From the NCBI GenBank assembly GCA_910589415.1, contig OU342636.1, forward strand, positions 39,323,735 to 39,387,734: a stretch of 64,000 nucleotides of DNA, written 5' to 3'. The notes beneath the pieces were generated by a model. The model saw nothing but the letters and a program-made list of their open reading frames with translations. It was not told the DNA's origin and did no database searches. The position numbers were made by a program, and so were the translations under genes. Shown piece by piece: positions 11,690 through 24,020 of the stretch; position 1 is the stretch's first letter; every line of letters starts with the position of its first letter. Origin of the DNA: Malachius bipustulatus. Taxonomy: Eukaryota; Arthropoda; Insecta; Coleoptera; Melyridae.

Positions 11690-13450
11690 TTTTAGCTTCC
11701 TCTTAATTATTAGTACCCCAGGTACTAAGCCAGAAATCACTTCTAGAGGCGGTAGGCAAAAATGACAACATCTCGGATGCGATGAAATATTTCCGCAAAT
11801 AAAAACCAACGAAGTTGTTCTTCTGCCCAAAGAGTATTCGCTTGACCAGTCTTCCACCAAGATTTTATGTCCCCCATATACAAGGTCCAACAAGAGGTAG
11901 GATCCTGTGTAGGATTTATGCGTCCCAGGTGGCGGATAGGGCACGGCCTTTATTATTATCAATAGTGAGTAAGGTTAGCAGCGGTGATAGAGCTCGTCGG
12001 ATTTAAAACTCCAGACTGGCAGCTCAAAAAGCCCTGCCGCGGACCACATCCCCCAACCTAGTTGTAGTGTCTTGACTAAAGGTCTGCACAGGGGTCATAA
12101 CGATGCCGGAGAACGTCCGAAATTGGACTCTCCGAAAGACCGTAAAACTCTGTTGTCGAGGTCACATCTCGCAAACAGAGGAACACGGGGGTCTAGGCTT
12201 TACCGCCTGGACCAAAAGGAGACAACCTTTAAAAACCTAAATCCCACGACGGGAACACAGGCTAAAAGGATGCGTGGCTGAATAGTAGATTAGTCCCTTC
12301 TGGATTCAACCTCGAAGAAGTGGCGCACCTTCGAAAATAAATACCTACCATACGTATGATGGAGCTCTGTGTATAGTATTTCATTAATAGCTCCATTACT
12401 CGTGGGAACCATTATGGACCAAGACACACCTAATTCAAAAAGGGAAGGGGATTCTGAAAAGAAAGACCCATGCAAAAAACTCTCAGGAGTCGCTCGCAGG
12501 AAACTGAGAAATGAGTAGAAACTACAAAATCACGGGGAAACTGGAGAACCTAGAAAGCTAGGGTTGACGGTGAACCCCAGTGTAACAAAACCCGGGACCA
12601 GCAAGGAACCGCAACAACGTAAAAGAAGGAGAACCTGCACCAAGGTTCTCAGGAGTGCAGCTTAAAGGGGACTTTCTCATGGCTTCCTGCGCTGACCTAG
12701 CCTCAAAAGACTAGCTGGTGCGGGTGGTCAGGGAAATGGAACCCTGGTCAGGAGCGAAACCGGCACCAAGGACGTTCCGAAACCTACAAGAGCACTAGTG
12801 TGGATACCAGTGGCCCAAGAGGAACTAGAAATAAAAGCCAAAAAAGACTGGGAATTCAAAACCCGGGATTAAAAACCAGAAACGTGGACCCTAGTGGACA
12901 GAAAACCTGACACAAAAGGCCAACAACTAATTTTCCTCATGGGAAAAACCTTATGGGAGAAAATAGAGCAACTGCAATGCAAACCTAAACCTAACTGGGG
13001 GTGCTGTTCAAGAGACTAATGAAACACCTCTCAATAATAGGAGTGAAAAATAACCCAGATTGCAGGAGACGCGGGGAGGGGGAGGAATCGCCATATCACC
13101 TAATGTGTGAATTCCCAGCACTAGAGGGAACTAGACTTCTAGTAATTTGGGACCGAGATGGCTGAACCAAAAGAAATAGAACACCCACCCATTGAACTCA
13201 TACTGAAATACTTTCGGGAGACTAAGCACAAGCTTCAGTACGAGGGCTTTGAACCTACCTTAGAAGTAATAATAATACAGAGGTAGGATGGGAGGGGGAT
13301 TTTCCTCACCCAAGATCGTCGGTACGACAAAGCTCAGCCGAAAATCCCTTCTAGAGGTGGTAGGCAAACATAACAAAATTAGATCTTTCTGCAAACAGAA
13401 ACCATCCAAGTTGTCCTTGTGCTTCAAAGAGCGAGAATATTTCAAAGATA
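11690..13450 (+). pseudogene. Decayed non-LTR retrotransposon 3' region
   Basis: Around 13004-13150 the plus strand reads LFKRLMKHLSIIGVKNNPDC, then RRRGEGEESPYHLMCEFPAL, then EGTRLL. This is the ending of RNase-H-bearing LINE ORF2 proteins (usual form CxxCGExEETxxHLLxxCPAL), with the second Cys replaced by Arg. The preceding bases (from about 12911, KGQQLIFLMGKTLWEKIEQL) may belong to the same ORF. The block at 11714-11840 resembles 13300-13430 (TTCTAGAGG(C/T)GGTAGGCAAA), suggesting two related copies in tandem. Many stops; inactive. Confidence 0.5.
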
Positions 13451-14290
13451 TATTCAGAGATATGTCAACGTTGCCGTGGTATTATCAAGGCGAGGTTACA
13501 CACATTATAATGATCGCGAAGAACAAAGCAGGTCACCCATGCCATGCCAAGCTATGTGATACCTCCCCTCGAATTCCTGGCGTATCGAGTATCGAGCATC
13601 GAGCTTGCGATTACGTGAGCCGACTTACTTCATTATACATACCTTTATTGTCATTACTAGTACCAGTACTACCATTGCCTAAGATCATTGTCATTCAATA
13701 TGACAAATCGATCATTCTGCGTTTATAGATTGTCTTGTAGAGTAGAACAATACTAACACGATCGTTACATTACAAGTTTGTCATTATTATTATAAGCTCA
13801 TAGTGTAAGTAGTGATTGTGATTAGACCATTCCATGAAGGATTATCATTAAGGAAACGATAGTTTCCTGCCAGCTTGTCTCTGGTCTGCAAAATTAGATC
13901 AGCGACGAAGTTCAATAACGTTGGCAAGTCTGAGTCCAGTCTGCCCGTGACGCGCTTCATGATCACCGAGTCGATCTAAAGACTTTTCAATTTCATAGAT
14001 TGATTGCTTCGAAATTAAATCCTTCACAATGTCTATCGATTACAGATCATCCATAGCCAAGGTTCCATTCAATGCCTAATAACTCGGTCACTGGTGCGAA
14101 CGTGCGAGAAAAGACTTTTGAAAAGAGAATTGAAAATGGAAGAGTCGTGGCGTTGCAATAATTGAACGTTGTATGTATTTAACGAACGCACTCGGTGAGA
14201 CTTATTCAGGAGTAAAATGAATAAGAAGAAATGACATTTCTTTCTGGAGTCTTTTTCCATTGATTCAGTTCTATTAGCGAGGTTTCTCGG
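13451..14290. other. No gene seen
   Basis: Unique AT-rich sequence with only short frames. It contains a patch of CCAGTA/CTAGTA triplet-like runs (13660-13680). Nothing else is supported. Confidence 0.3.
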
Positions 14291-14770
14291 AAAAAACCGC
14301 ATCTGTTGTAGGCGATAAACGTCTCTACCAGAATCTTTTGTTGCCTTTCCGATTTATCCATTAAAATTCCATTTTTCGTCTACCTCAATGCTTTTTCTAA
14401 AAAACACCCCCAACAGAATCTTGCTAAGTTTTATCGTTATCGAGAAAAATCCACTTCGCTAAAGCCATGTAAGAATCAATACGGCCCTGAACGAGGGTCT
14501 TAAAATTCCCTAATCCGGTCCGTTGTAAAATTTTCGTATTTAGGGGTGCTAGGGTACCTCCCCTCCTAAATTGAACACTATCGGTACAATTTTCAGGCAC
14601 TTAGAGTGTTTCCTAGGGTATTCCCGAAAATTCCAGAAAAAATAATACTTCCCGGGAACGGATCCCGCTCTTTTTCAACAGGCTTCCCGGGACCGTGCTC
14701 CGTTTAAAAGGAGCCAAATTTCAACTCCCTAAGACGAGAAATCGCGTCTCTAGACCGTTTCTTAGGAAAA
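14290..14770. repeat. Dispersed repeat family B, copy 2
   Basis: Colinear with 5155-5660, including ACGGCCCTGAACG, GGGAACGGATCCCGCTC and the CGTTTAAAAGGAGCCAAATT block. By eye it is moderately diverged. Confidence 0.65.
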
Positions 14771-14889
14771 TGACTGTCATCAACAAAGAGGAAAATTATT
14801 TCAAAAGTAAAGGTGTCCCCCGCCAGCGTAGCGGGTACGAGCAGTATAATAATAATTGCAAATTCCAGGTTGTTGAAAAATAATAATAA

Positions 14890-15015
14890 TAAGAATGATA
14901 GTTGTTGTACACGGTCTCGGAACTGGTTGTGACGCATGACCTTTAGCGTCCTCGGCAGCGTTACCTGCGATTCCCGCATGAAATCACACAAATTGTCCAA
15001 CCAACGACCGTCCAA
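14890..15015 (-). other. Possible coding exon fragment on the minus strand
   Basis: The minus strand reads GRWLDNLCDFMRESQVTLPR then TLKVMRHNQFRDRVQQLSF, which looks more protein-like than its surroundings and is richer in GC. I find no clean acceptor in frame (a TAA lies just upstream, at the likely acceptor) and no recognisable family. It is offered only as a lead. Confidence 0.2.
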
Positions 15016-15639
15016 CCCGCTCCTCCGACCGCATATTTACTGTATTATTCATCCCAATAAGAGCGAGATGAGCCAGAAGATACGATACCAGGCAACTCTG
15101 CGCTACTCATTGCCTATCTATACCTACCTACCTGTTACTCTTCACGTCTTTCTTGGAGTTGGACTTGGAACGACATTCGTCTGTTCTGTTTGTATTGAAG
15201 TTAATCGATGGAAAATAATTGGGCCATAGCGTGCCGCTAATTTGACTGCTTTTTGGAAGCGTCAAGTCATTAGGTGTCGATTAGCATTGATGGAGGCTTC
15301 GATGGAGGCTGATTATCGCTGAAATCATGAACTGTGCGTTCAATCGCTAACAAGAAAATATTTAGGGAAGAAAAATAAATAAGAGCTTAGGTAACCTTGG
15401 AGTCAAAAATATCTAAAAACGCACTCTACCTAGGTATGTGTTCATTTGTCACCCGTCAAGCTTTCAAGCTCGAACGTCCAGTTCTGTCACTGCCATGAAT
15501 TTCAGACCGGGGTAGAAAAATTCAATTTCAGAAGGAATGGAGTATATGGAGTGAGATTCCTTGCCTCGTTCTATTCGAGAGACCTAGCTGTTTGGAGCAA
15601 TGTTTTAGTGTATTTTTTAATAAAAAAATACACTATTGA

Positions 15640-17450
15640 GGACGACATCACTTTTCGAAAATCACCCAAAATCATCAAATGTCCACCGATCATGACCCCC
15701 AGATCACGAAAAAGTGGTTTTCCAAAATTCACCTGCCCACGATATATATATATATTTATATATTTATATATTTATATATTTATATATATATATATTTCTC
15801 CAAAATCACGATTTTTCGATTTTAAAAACGCTCCTGTAGCTTTATCTTTCAAGATTAGTGAACGAAATTTTGGATTCTTGTGAAGCTTTGGAATGACTTT
15901 AGATTTTCGTTGAAAAAAATTCCAAAAGTCACGTTACTTCTACAGGGTGTCCTTTCAAAGTTCCCCAAATCCGGACTTTGAGGCACGGTTTCTGGCCGCA
16001 GTTTTCAATCTAGGGGGCTGAAATTTTTGTGAGAGTAAGATGTCCACAAGGAGTGGTCTGGTATTGCACTTGAGCAAAATCGGCCAAGCCGTTTCAAAAT
16101 GGCGACCATTTGAATTTTCGGAAAATTTACTATTTTTTGAACCCCTGTATGAGCAAGATGGTAAAATAACTTTGAAATAAAATTAACAGGATTGGAAGAA
16201 AATTATTTAAAATTTGAGTTAATGCAATAAAATTTGCATTATTTCTATTAATAAGCCAGTGGCGTGGGTAAGAAAAGGGTAAAAATGGGTAAATTTCTAT
16301 AACCGTTTTTGAGCACATTTTTGAAGGAATTGAACTAAATTTTTTACAGTAGACAACTATACTAATACTCTTTAATCTTCAAAAATTTCAAGGATCATAT
16401 AAAAGAAATGGCGGAGATATTTGAATTTATTTTACATGATGTTAATTTCTCTAAAATTTTAAAAACGTTCTAGTAGCTTCATCTTTCAAGATTAGTGAAA
16501 GAAATTTTTTACTCTTGTGAAACTTTGGGATGACGTTAAATTTTCGTTGAAAAAAATTTTCAAAAGTCGTGTTACTTCTACAGGGTGTCCTTTAAAATTT
16601 CGAAAAATCCGGTCCATGTGGCATGGTTTTCGCCGAACAAAATAATGAGAATGGCAATTAAAGGCTTGTCTAATAACTTAACGATTGAATGTTTATTATT
16701 AGAATAATATAAAAATGAGGAAAAGCCCATCAGCGATGCGTCGTGTACCCACCAGCACCAGCACCAGCGCACCGTTTTCTTCGCGCTCGGCTCGGGCGGG
16801 ACCACCGACCACCCATGCAGATATGCCTGCTCCTGCCAACCCCAATTGCAGAAAATAAAAACTCCTACACACCTATATTAACAAGATTGGATTAAAATGA
16901 TTTGAAATGTGAATTAATGCAATAAAATTTTAATTATTTTTAATAATAAGCTAGTGGCGTGGGTACGAAAATGGTAAAAATGGCTAAATTTCTTTAACTG
17001 ATTATGAGCACATTTTTGAGAGAATTTACCTGAAATTTTCAGAGTAGACAACTACACTAATAAACTTTAACTCTCCAAAATTTCAAGAAGCAAATAAGAG
17101 AAATGGCGGAGTTATTCGAATTTTTTACATGATGTTTATTTCTCTAAAATTTCAAATGTTCGATTTTCAGAACTCTCCTGTAACTTTTTAAAGTTAGTCA
17201 GTGGCGGGTATAGGAAAAGGGACGAAATTGTTGAATTTTGTAAATTTTTTTTGGTTTATTATGTGTAAAAATCTATTTTATGGCACGCTTTCAAACGAAA
17301 TGAAATAAATTTTCACATCAGTAAACCTCTACGCAAATTCGACCTGACTATGGAAAAATTCAGAAAGCCAATTTAAAAGGCGGCCAAAATTTTCGCATAA
17401 AAATACACTATTTCTGCGATTGATGCGCAAGAAGGTTTTTTACTAATGGT
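15640..17450. repeat. Dispersed repeat family D, tandem partial copies
   Basis: Characteristic phrases are CTACAGGGTGTCCTTT, CAAGGAGTGGTCTGGTATTG, CCGTTTCAAAATGGCG, CCCCTGTATGAG and AATAAGCCAGTGGCGTGGGT. The block from 15940 to 16330 repeats in part at 16440-16620 and at 16870-17000. Further copies are at 29230-29880, 41490-42480 and, reversed, 44880-45290. No ORF is conserved. The GC-rich insert at 16730-16850 is not part of the family. Confidence 0.7.
15745..15797. repeat. TA-rich microsatellite
   Basis: Runs of TATATATA separated by TTTATATA blocks. A simple repeat lying inside repeat family D. Confidence 0.9.
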
Positions 17451-17464
17451 AATTTTGATATTAT

Positions 17465-17640
17465 AGGAAGGATGAAGGACCAGGGCTTAACCCAAAGGGA
17501 ACCAAGAGAGGCCAGATGCACAGTAAATAATTCTAATGAGTAGTTATTGACTTCCGTCTGCTCTCCTGTCTCTTGATGTTCGGTTGTAGATCACTTATTG
17601 TAATTAACGATTATAAACCGCGGTTGTATCCATATCCTGA
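17465..17640 (-). mobile_element. Gypsy-type leader fragment, reversed
   Basis: Its reverse complement matches 23715-23875: ACCGCGGTTTA, TAAGTGATCTACAACC, CATCAAGAGACAG, GAGCAGAC and CCCTGGTCCTTCA in the same order. The latter lies directly downstream of a gypsy-like LTR, so this looks like a stray leader piece of that family. It abuts the 3' end of the LINE remnant. Confidence 0.6.
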
Positions 17641-19430
17641 TCTAATCATCTCCTGATGCTTTTTTAATTGAAAATCCACATGCAATGCAGGGAAATCCCT
17701 ATAACGCTTTGGGAGTGGTGCATGAGCGGAGATGTCGCTTTACTTTATTGAATCGCTGCAGGTTGTATACTTCGGGAAACACGCCCTTTGGGATGCTGTT
17801 CCAAAGTGATGCGGTTCTATGCATTCTATGCATAAAAGCAGTCTGAAATAGGGTTGTACGAGGTGTAACGAGGTGAACGTCTGCGGATGAGCGTCTGCGG
17901 CTCGACGTGTATTTCTGCCCGGTCTTGTTCTAGGTGGGATCAAGCGGGCCACGTTTTTAAAACACTTTCCATGAAAATATCTGTAAAACAGATTCAGGTC
18001 AGCTACTCTTCTTCGATGTTCGAGAGTGTCTAAATTTTTTGTCAAATCTGGGGCCCCGATCAAGTGGATGGCTCATTTCTGGATAGAGTCGAGTAGCTGG
18101 CAGTACTCCAAGGATGGTCGGATTTGAGCCTTGTATAAGAGGAGAAGCTGTTGTGGTGTATAAAATTTCTTCGTGCGGAAGAGTGTTCCAAGTTTTTGAG
18201 AAGCACTCTTCGCCAGACCTGCAACATGATCGTGCCAAGACACGTTCGCTCCGAGGGTCACTCCAAGTAAACGAAGATATGCCGATGGAGAACGAGAGTG
18301 TCTCGCCATCACCATATCTGGCTCCACAAAACGTTGGCCTTTTCGGAGAAGATGACTGCTTGGGTTTTCCCAGCATTAAATTGAACTTGGTTATTATCGC
18401 CCCAAGCTAGAATGTTTTGTAAGTCATTGTTAAGTATGGCAGCAACTTCTTGCTCCCTGCAAGTCTGATGTGCGTCGATGGCAGACGTTCGCGCATCTAA
18501 GGTGTAAGAAGATATGAGTGTACAGTCGTCGGCAAAACTGTATAGTATTGGATTTTTTGTTGTTTGAAGCAAGTCGTTGATAAATAGTAGAAAGAGAGTC
18601 GGAGATAAAATGGATCCCTGAGGCACACCGGCATTGATGTAAAAGGTCTCAGAGAGAACTCCATCGACTGCCACCTGTAATGAGCGATCTCAGAGATAAC
18701 TCCCAAGCCACAAGCAGAACTTCTCGGGCATGCCATAAGACTGCAGTTTTACCAACAATCCATCGAAAGCTCTAGAAATATCAAACGCAGCCCCTCGAGA
18801 CTCCCCATGGTGCTCGATTGCGCCGTTCCACAGCTCGGCGACGTAAGTGAGGAGGTCACCAAGTTGACCTCTGTTTGCGGAAACGGTATTGGCGGTCGCT
18901 GATCATATCAGCTCCTTCCAAGTACTTTAAAAGATGTTGATAGTTAATAGCTTTCTCCATAATATTGGATATTACTGAAAGCAGTGCCACTGGTGGTCGA
19001 TAGTTATTTGGCGTAGTCTTTTTGCCTTTCTTGGGAATAGGTTGGATCCGTGCACATTTCCAGCAAGAAGGAAATAATTCCCATTTTGGGCTCCATGGAA
19101 GGAATCATTGGCGGAGTTCTTCCCTGAAAATAGACGGAAGAGTACGAAGAAAAGACTCCCGCCAACAAGTTCGCCTTCTCAGTAGCCGTAGATGAGATAG
19201 TCCCGTCTATCGGTGTAAGTGGTGGAATCGTGGATCCGGTGAAGTTCTGGATGACTGCCTTAGTGACCGACCAAAAAGATTTCGAACCGTTAGGGTATGC
19301 AGGAGAGAAGTTTGTTCCTAATTCTTTGGTTGCGAGCTTCCTTGGTTTGATCTATTATTTCCTTGCATCTGTTTCGAGCAAGGATGAAATTGTGATGATG
19401 TATGCCGCCGGGCAAAGACTTGGCAAAGAC
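17640..19430 (-). pseudogene. Truncated, frame-broken non-LTR retrotransposon (Jockey/CR1-like reverse transcriptase)
   Basis: Read from 19430 downwards, the pre-RT region comes first (RCKEIIDQTKEARNQRIRNK, then GSKSFWSVTKAVI near 19280). The finger region follows (RIQPIPKKGKKTTPNNYRP near 19000), then QYRFRKQRS (18880) and the RT A-box (AAFDISRAFDGLLVKLQSYG, 18790). The template grip GVPQGSILSPTLFLLFINDL is at 18630 and the catalytic box FADD at 18530. The thumb (FYTPQQLLLLYKAQIRPSLE) is near 18150 and the typical C-terminal tail near 17800-17990. Stops and frame changes occur (for example near 18690, 18310 and 18060), so it is dead. The 5' endonuclease half is missing. Confidence 0.9.
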
Positions 19431-21700
19431 TGAACTGAATATTTTAACCTTTATTCGTCTCAACCTTTTACATTATATGATTATGATGAAGACACTTTCT
19501 ATCGTCACCACTTGATACAACTGTCAAATGTGGTAACATGCTTAGGCGAGCTTTTGCCGCACTTGCACATCTTCACCACAATTACGACAAAAAGTGTGGT
19601 ACTTAACGATCAAAACTTGGACAAATTGAACTTGGGCAGTGAGTTTACTAACTATTTTGTTATATTAGTTGAACCCCACCCCCAAATGCGCTAATCTCTT
19701 TACATGGAGACCTAGAAAGTAAAAAATCTTCTAGAACTAGAACTAGAACTAGAACAAGTGCTAAAAGATGAATAACGGCGAACCAAAATAAAAATCGAAA
19801 TGCCCCCCGAAGTAGTAAACGAAGAATTATACAGGGTTGGCCTTGTTTCCAAGCCCAAGTCTCGGTCTATTATTACCTCGCGGTTGCGCGACTGGAACGA
19901 TTTATACAGGGTGCCTATTAAAAACGAATTACCGCTATCTCCGGGACATTGAAATTATTTCTCACTAAATTACTTGAGCAAGTGATAATACCCATAGGTG
20001 TCTGCTGGGTATGTTATTTTATTTAAATCGTTGCCTGTTGTTATTACGTCGATCTATAGGGAGTAATAATGAAAGAGGCATTATTGTAGAACTAGAACCA
20101 TTAGACGACTGATTGTTATTATTTCCGCGTACCTACAATAACGTGTCTCGAGACGATTTGTCTACTGAATCCGTTTTCTTCTCCTTCTTCAACTCACTCT
20201 CGCTCATAATCACAACTCAACTTCGCTGTATTCATAATTAGCATTAGTCAGGTAGGTATTACTATTGTCCGTAACAAGCTAGTTTGGCCGAGCTATTTCT
20301 GGTCTTTCTATTTTCTATGCCAGTTTGGTTAACTTATGGCCGGGCAGTTCAAAAAACTCAACTCACGCAGTCAAAACTCTCGAAGGAATGTTGCATGATG
20401 TTGGTGGTATAAGAAAGTGTCCGTGGACAAATAAAACAATCACCGATCATCGTCGGAATTGGACACAGGTAGCTGATTACTGTACAGTTACGGCTTGTGA
20501 CTGTGTTTGCAGGAGGAATTATCATGTCTGCTGTGCAAACAGTTCCTTCTCGAAATAGTGACCGACTCGAGGACTCACTCATCTCGTGGTGTTGTGGCCT
20601 TCCGAGAGGCCCGTGGAGACATTAACCGGTCGTTATGAGGTTTTTCTGCATGAAGGTTATAGTGCGTGAGCAAACAAACTAATACTACAGGGCTGGAGTT
20701 GTCTAAATACTCCAGGGGTAGGACACTCATGGAAATATCTGTATTCATTTCATATCTACAAAGCTTTGAAGATATTTGGATTTCCCTCAATTGCCAAATA
20801 TTTTGCAATATTTGACAATAACAAAACAGTGCGATAGAGACGTTTATTATTTACAAAAAAAGGCAGATAAATTTATTGCCACCACAACAGTTGGCAAAAC
20901 TGACGAGGCAAAGTGAGGAAGAAGAAAAATAGTTTGAAATGTGAATGTAAAGTGAGACAGTTCACCTAGAAAAGTGATAAGTAGTGAAGGGCAATCTGAC
21001 GATTAATATAATTGTTAAAAATAAAAAAAACATTCGTATCTGAAGACGGTCCTGGCCTAATCCTAGTCCAGAAACAGTTTCTCTCGATCTCCTCTGCACA
21101 GCTTTGCATTTTCTGACCATTTACCACGATGGCATGTAATCCATCATAATTGTAACAATGGACAATCGGGGGACCTCAGAGATGATACGTGACATAGTTT
21201 AATGACATAGTTACCTATCCGAGATTACCATAGACACGAGAAGGCGAGTTGTCAGATCAGACGTCACGCATTCGAATCGGACAGTTGAGTCAGTCGAATG
21301 ATAATAATTATCCATCCATCTAACAGGTTACTATGTTTTTGTGTGAATATTCGGGTAACTGTTACTATTGGCGGATAACTAAACAGTGAATCACTACTGG
21401 CACTGGAACCATCATCGTGAAATACGAGCGATTTATTCCGGTAGAATGGTCGTCATTAGAGAAATGTAATATTTTATAATTAAGTACCGTAATGGCTTAA
21501 ACGATTTGTTAGGTTGATTTGATGGATTTTCCACCTTCTGGGCCCATTTTTTTCAACTGTTTTAAATAATAAGGTGTGATTAAAACCTTATTGTCTGCAA
21601 GGAGTAATTAAATAGGCATATGCCATATAGGTAACGTAACGTAACTATTTGTTTAATAGTTTAGATCGTCTAACTACACATTTAACATAAACAATAAAAT
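19431..21700. other. Unique AT-rich sequence, no gene seen
   Basis: Includes a TACAGGGTGCC piece at 19910 of the CAGGGTG type, an AGAACT run (19735-19757) and several short frames. None shows coding character or splice support. Confidence 0.35.
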
Positions 21701-21704
21701 GGTG

Positions 21705-21900
21705 TTTCTATCCTACGACGAAGGACCAAAATGTAGGGGGGGTTAAAACGAAGGACCAGGCTAATGCCAAGATTGACAGGAACACATTAACGTTGAATTA
21801 TTATTAGTTTACCGACCTTGCGTTACTGTCTGACAAATGTAGGGACACTTGTTTGAATCACGAGTTGTTAATTATTAATTTTTTTTAATTCACTTCACAA
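21705..21900 (-). mobile_element. BEL/Pao-like LTR end and leader fragment, reversed
   Basis: The reverse complement holds GTGTTCCTGTCAATCTTGGC, ATTAGCCTGGTCCTTCGT and a second GGTCCTTCG. It matches 48920-48970 closely. GGTCCTTCG-type repeats are typical of BEL/Pao leaders. Fragment only. Confidence 0.5.
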
Positions 21901-22159
21901 TGTGGAACGATTGTCCACTATATATGACGAATGAATTTCGCTCGTTCTGCCGCTCCTTTCGAGTAAGGGACTACGCACCAGCACCAACACCAACGTCTAT
22001 GAGGGTACCAACGGCACTCTCCCGCTTTTCTCACTCGACTCGACTGACTGCCATTTCCCGACTCCGGTCGTCAGGTGGATATTGTTTTTCCTAAATCCCC
22101 TACGTGCAAGGAAAGGGAACGGGTAGGGATGGTATTATCTTTGATCATAGGTATCCAAG

Positions 22160-22400
22160 TGAATCGACAAGGACGAAACAAATGAAAATAAGTGAAAATA
22201 TGCAGACATTATGTTGTCTAAATAGTCTAAAATGATGTAAATGTATAAAAACAGGAATTTTATGTAGAAAAGTGGAAATAACTGGATAAACTTGAGAGTA
22301 AATTAAAATTATATGGAAACCGTGTAAATGATATGAAAATTAAATGGAAATAACTGAAAATAAGGAGAAATTATGTGGAAATAATGGAAATAATCTGGTA
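22160..22400. repeat. Degenerate A-rich minisatellite
   Basis: Many variants of ATGGAAATAACTG, GTGAAAATA and ATGTGGAAATAATGG follow each other at 12-20 bp spacing. No gene. Confidence 0.55.
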
Positions 22401-22564
22401 GATCTCTGAAACACGTTAGCATAGAGCAACCGAAATAAAACAGACACAGCAAGGATCCTGGATACTCAATTTCATCTATTGTAACAGCAATTCTAAAAAA
22501 GGTTTGATCTTCAATATATTTTCGAAATTTCACAGAAACGGCGTTTTTTATGACCATTAAAGCT

Positions 22565-22715
22565 TTTGGAACTCCTGAATCCCTCCTTAAAACTAGGGGA
22601 ACCCCACATCTTTCTAATAGCTAGGGGACTCCCCGAATCCCACTTTAATACAAAGAGAACCCCATATCCCTTCTTAAAGCTACGGGAACCCGAATCCCTC
22701 CATGAAAGTAAGGTG
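22565..22715 (+). repeat. ~30-bp minisatellite, left block
   Basis: About five units of the form GGGAACCCCNAATCCC, then TTTAAAA, then GCTAG. The same repeat resumes at 23925-24020, beyond the LTR. Confidence 0.75.
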
Positions 22716-22985
22716 TTCCGTCATCGTAATTGATTTGGTCGTTAGAAATTGAAGTCTAATCGACAATTCGTTCGTCAACGTAAATTCGTGGGTTCGAAGA
22801 ACAATCAACCCCTACCCCTTCCTTCCCTTTTACCCGCACATGCAAGACAGAAGTGAGAATAAGGAAGAAGAAACACTTGGTCAGCCGAAGTTCTCGGAGC
22901 AAATCGCATTTTCGAGATTCGCAAATCGTGTCGTATTGGACGGATCGTCAGACATCCTCATAATTCGTGTTAATACAATTCGTAT

Positions 22986-23694
22986 TGTTACGAATAAATA
23001 AAAAGGTGCATTCTGTATTAGAAAGTGGGCGGGACAGAGCAACGGTAGCCATGAGTGAGTTATCGACAGGCGACGGCCCCCAGCGTTCTGTGCTGACCGG
23101 GGCGCGTGGTGGGGGGGGGGGGGTCAAGCCGGACGCACCCACCAGTAAGCGACAACAACATCTGACGTCCTATACACTTCTGGATCCCTGATACCCCGAC
23201 GGAATGATCTCGCTGAAAACCACGGGAAATGAATGGAAAATTCTGGTAATTTCCTGTGGAGAAGTTCCAGAAATGGATGTTTGAGTGTCTGGGAGCCGAA
23301 GATCTAGGAAGGGAATATTCTCGAGATCTTTCTCTTGGATTTGTTCGGGAAATAGAAGCGAGCCGTCCGCAAATCCTCCAGAAGCTACTTCCAGAGGTAG
23401 GGATGTCCTATAAATAGCCAGCAGGCAAGTGAACTGGGTCAGTTTTAGTCTAGCAGTGTGCGAGGAACAAGCGAGGAACTAAGCGACTAGTGGCGATATA
23501 GACAGTCCGGTATTCCTAAGTGACTAGTGAAAAGTAGTAAAGTGTTATAGACCAAGTAAAGTTGTTGTGTATAAGAAGTAGTGATATTTGTACATTGTAA
23601 TCTGAAATTCTTGTGGACATTAAATAAATAAATTAAACAGTAAATTTGTGTTTCCCAATTATCCGTCGAGCCTACGGTTAGGAAATCCGTAACA
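22986..23694 (+). mobile_element. Gypsy-type long terminal repeat
   Basis: 709 bp beginning TGTTACG and ending CGTAACA. It has a TATA box (TATAAATA, 23409-23416), an arthropod initiator TCAGT 30 bp further on (23439-23443) and AATAAA signals around 23620-23632. GTAT flanks both ends (22982-22985 and 23695-23698), which would suit a 4-bp target duplication of a solo LTR. However, the bases to the right (GTATCGTGAACCCG) look like a gypsy primer-binding/leader start and are followed by leader-like sequence, so a 5' LTR with deleted interior is equally possible. Confidence 0.8.
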
Positions 23695-23880
23695 GTATCG
23701 TGAACCCGAATTAATCGCGCCCTTTAACCGCGGTTTAATCGTTAAAATTAAGTGATCTACAACCAAACATCAAGAGACAGAGAGCAGACCGAAGATCAGT
23801 AACAAAACAACTTATTCAAAATTACTCCTGTTTCCTTCGGGGTTAAACCCTGGTCCTTCAGCCTATAATTAAAACCATTA
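23695..23880 (+). mobile_element. Leader of the gypsy-like element
   Basis: Follows the LTR directly. It shares about 130 bp with the reversed fragment at 17465-17640. No gag or pol frame follows. Confidence 0.55.
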
Positions 23881-23924
23881 ATTGCCCCAAATTTTGGGCC
23901 TTCGCCCGCATCAAACAGTGGGGG

Positions 23925-24020
23925 AACCCCCGAATCCCGCTTTAAAAGTACGGGAACCTGCCATAACGCTTTTTAAATCTAGGGGAGCCCCAGAATCCAA
24001 TCCCTTCTTAAAGGTGTTAC
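23925..24020 (+). repeat. ~30-bp minisatellite, right block
   Basis: About three units of GGGGAACCCCCGAATCCC plus CTTTAAAAGTAC-type spacer. Same family as 22565-22715. Confidence 0.75.

Noticed and set aside
17740..18736. Separate genes at the individual minus- and plus-strand ORFs
   Set aside because: They are pieces of one frame-broken reverse transcriptase, and the plus-strand frame is its shadow.
20325..20808. Cysteine-containing 77-codon ORF at 20325 and its antisense
   Set aside because: No splice sites, no recognisable domain, and similar quality on both strands.
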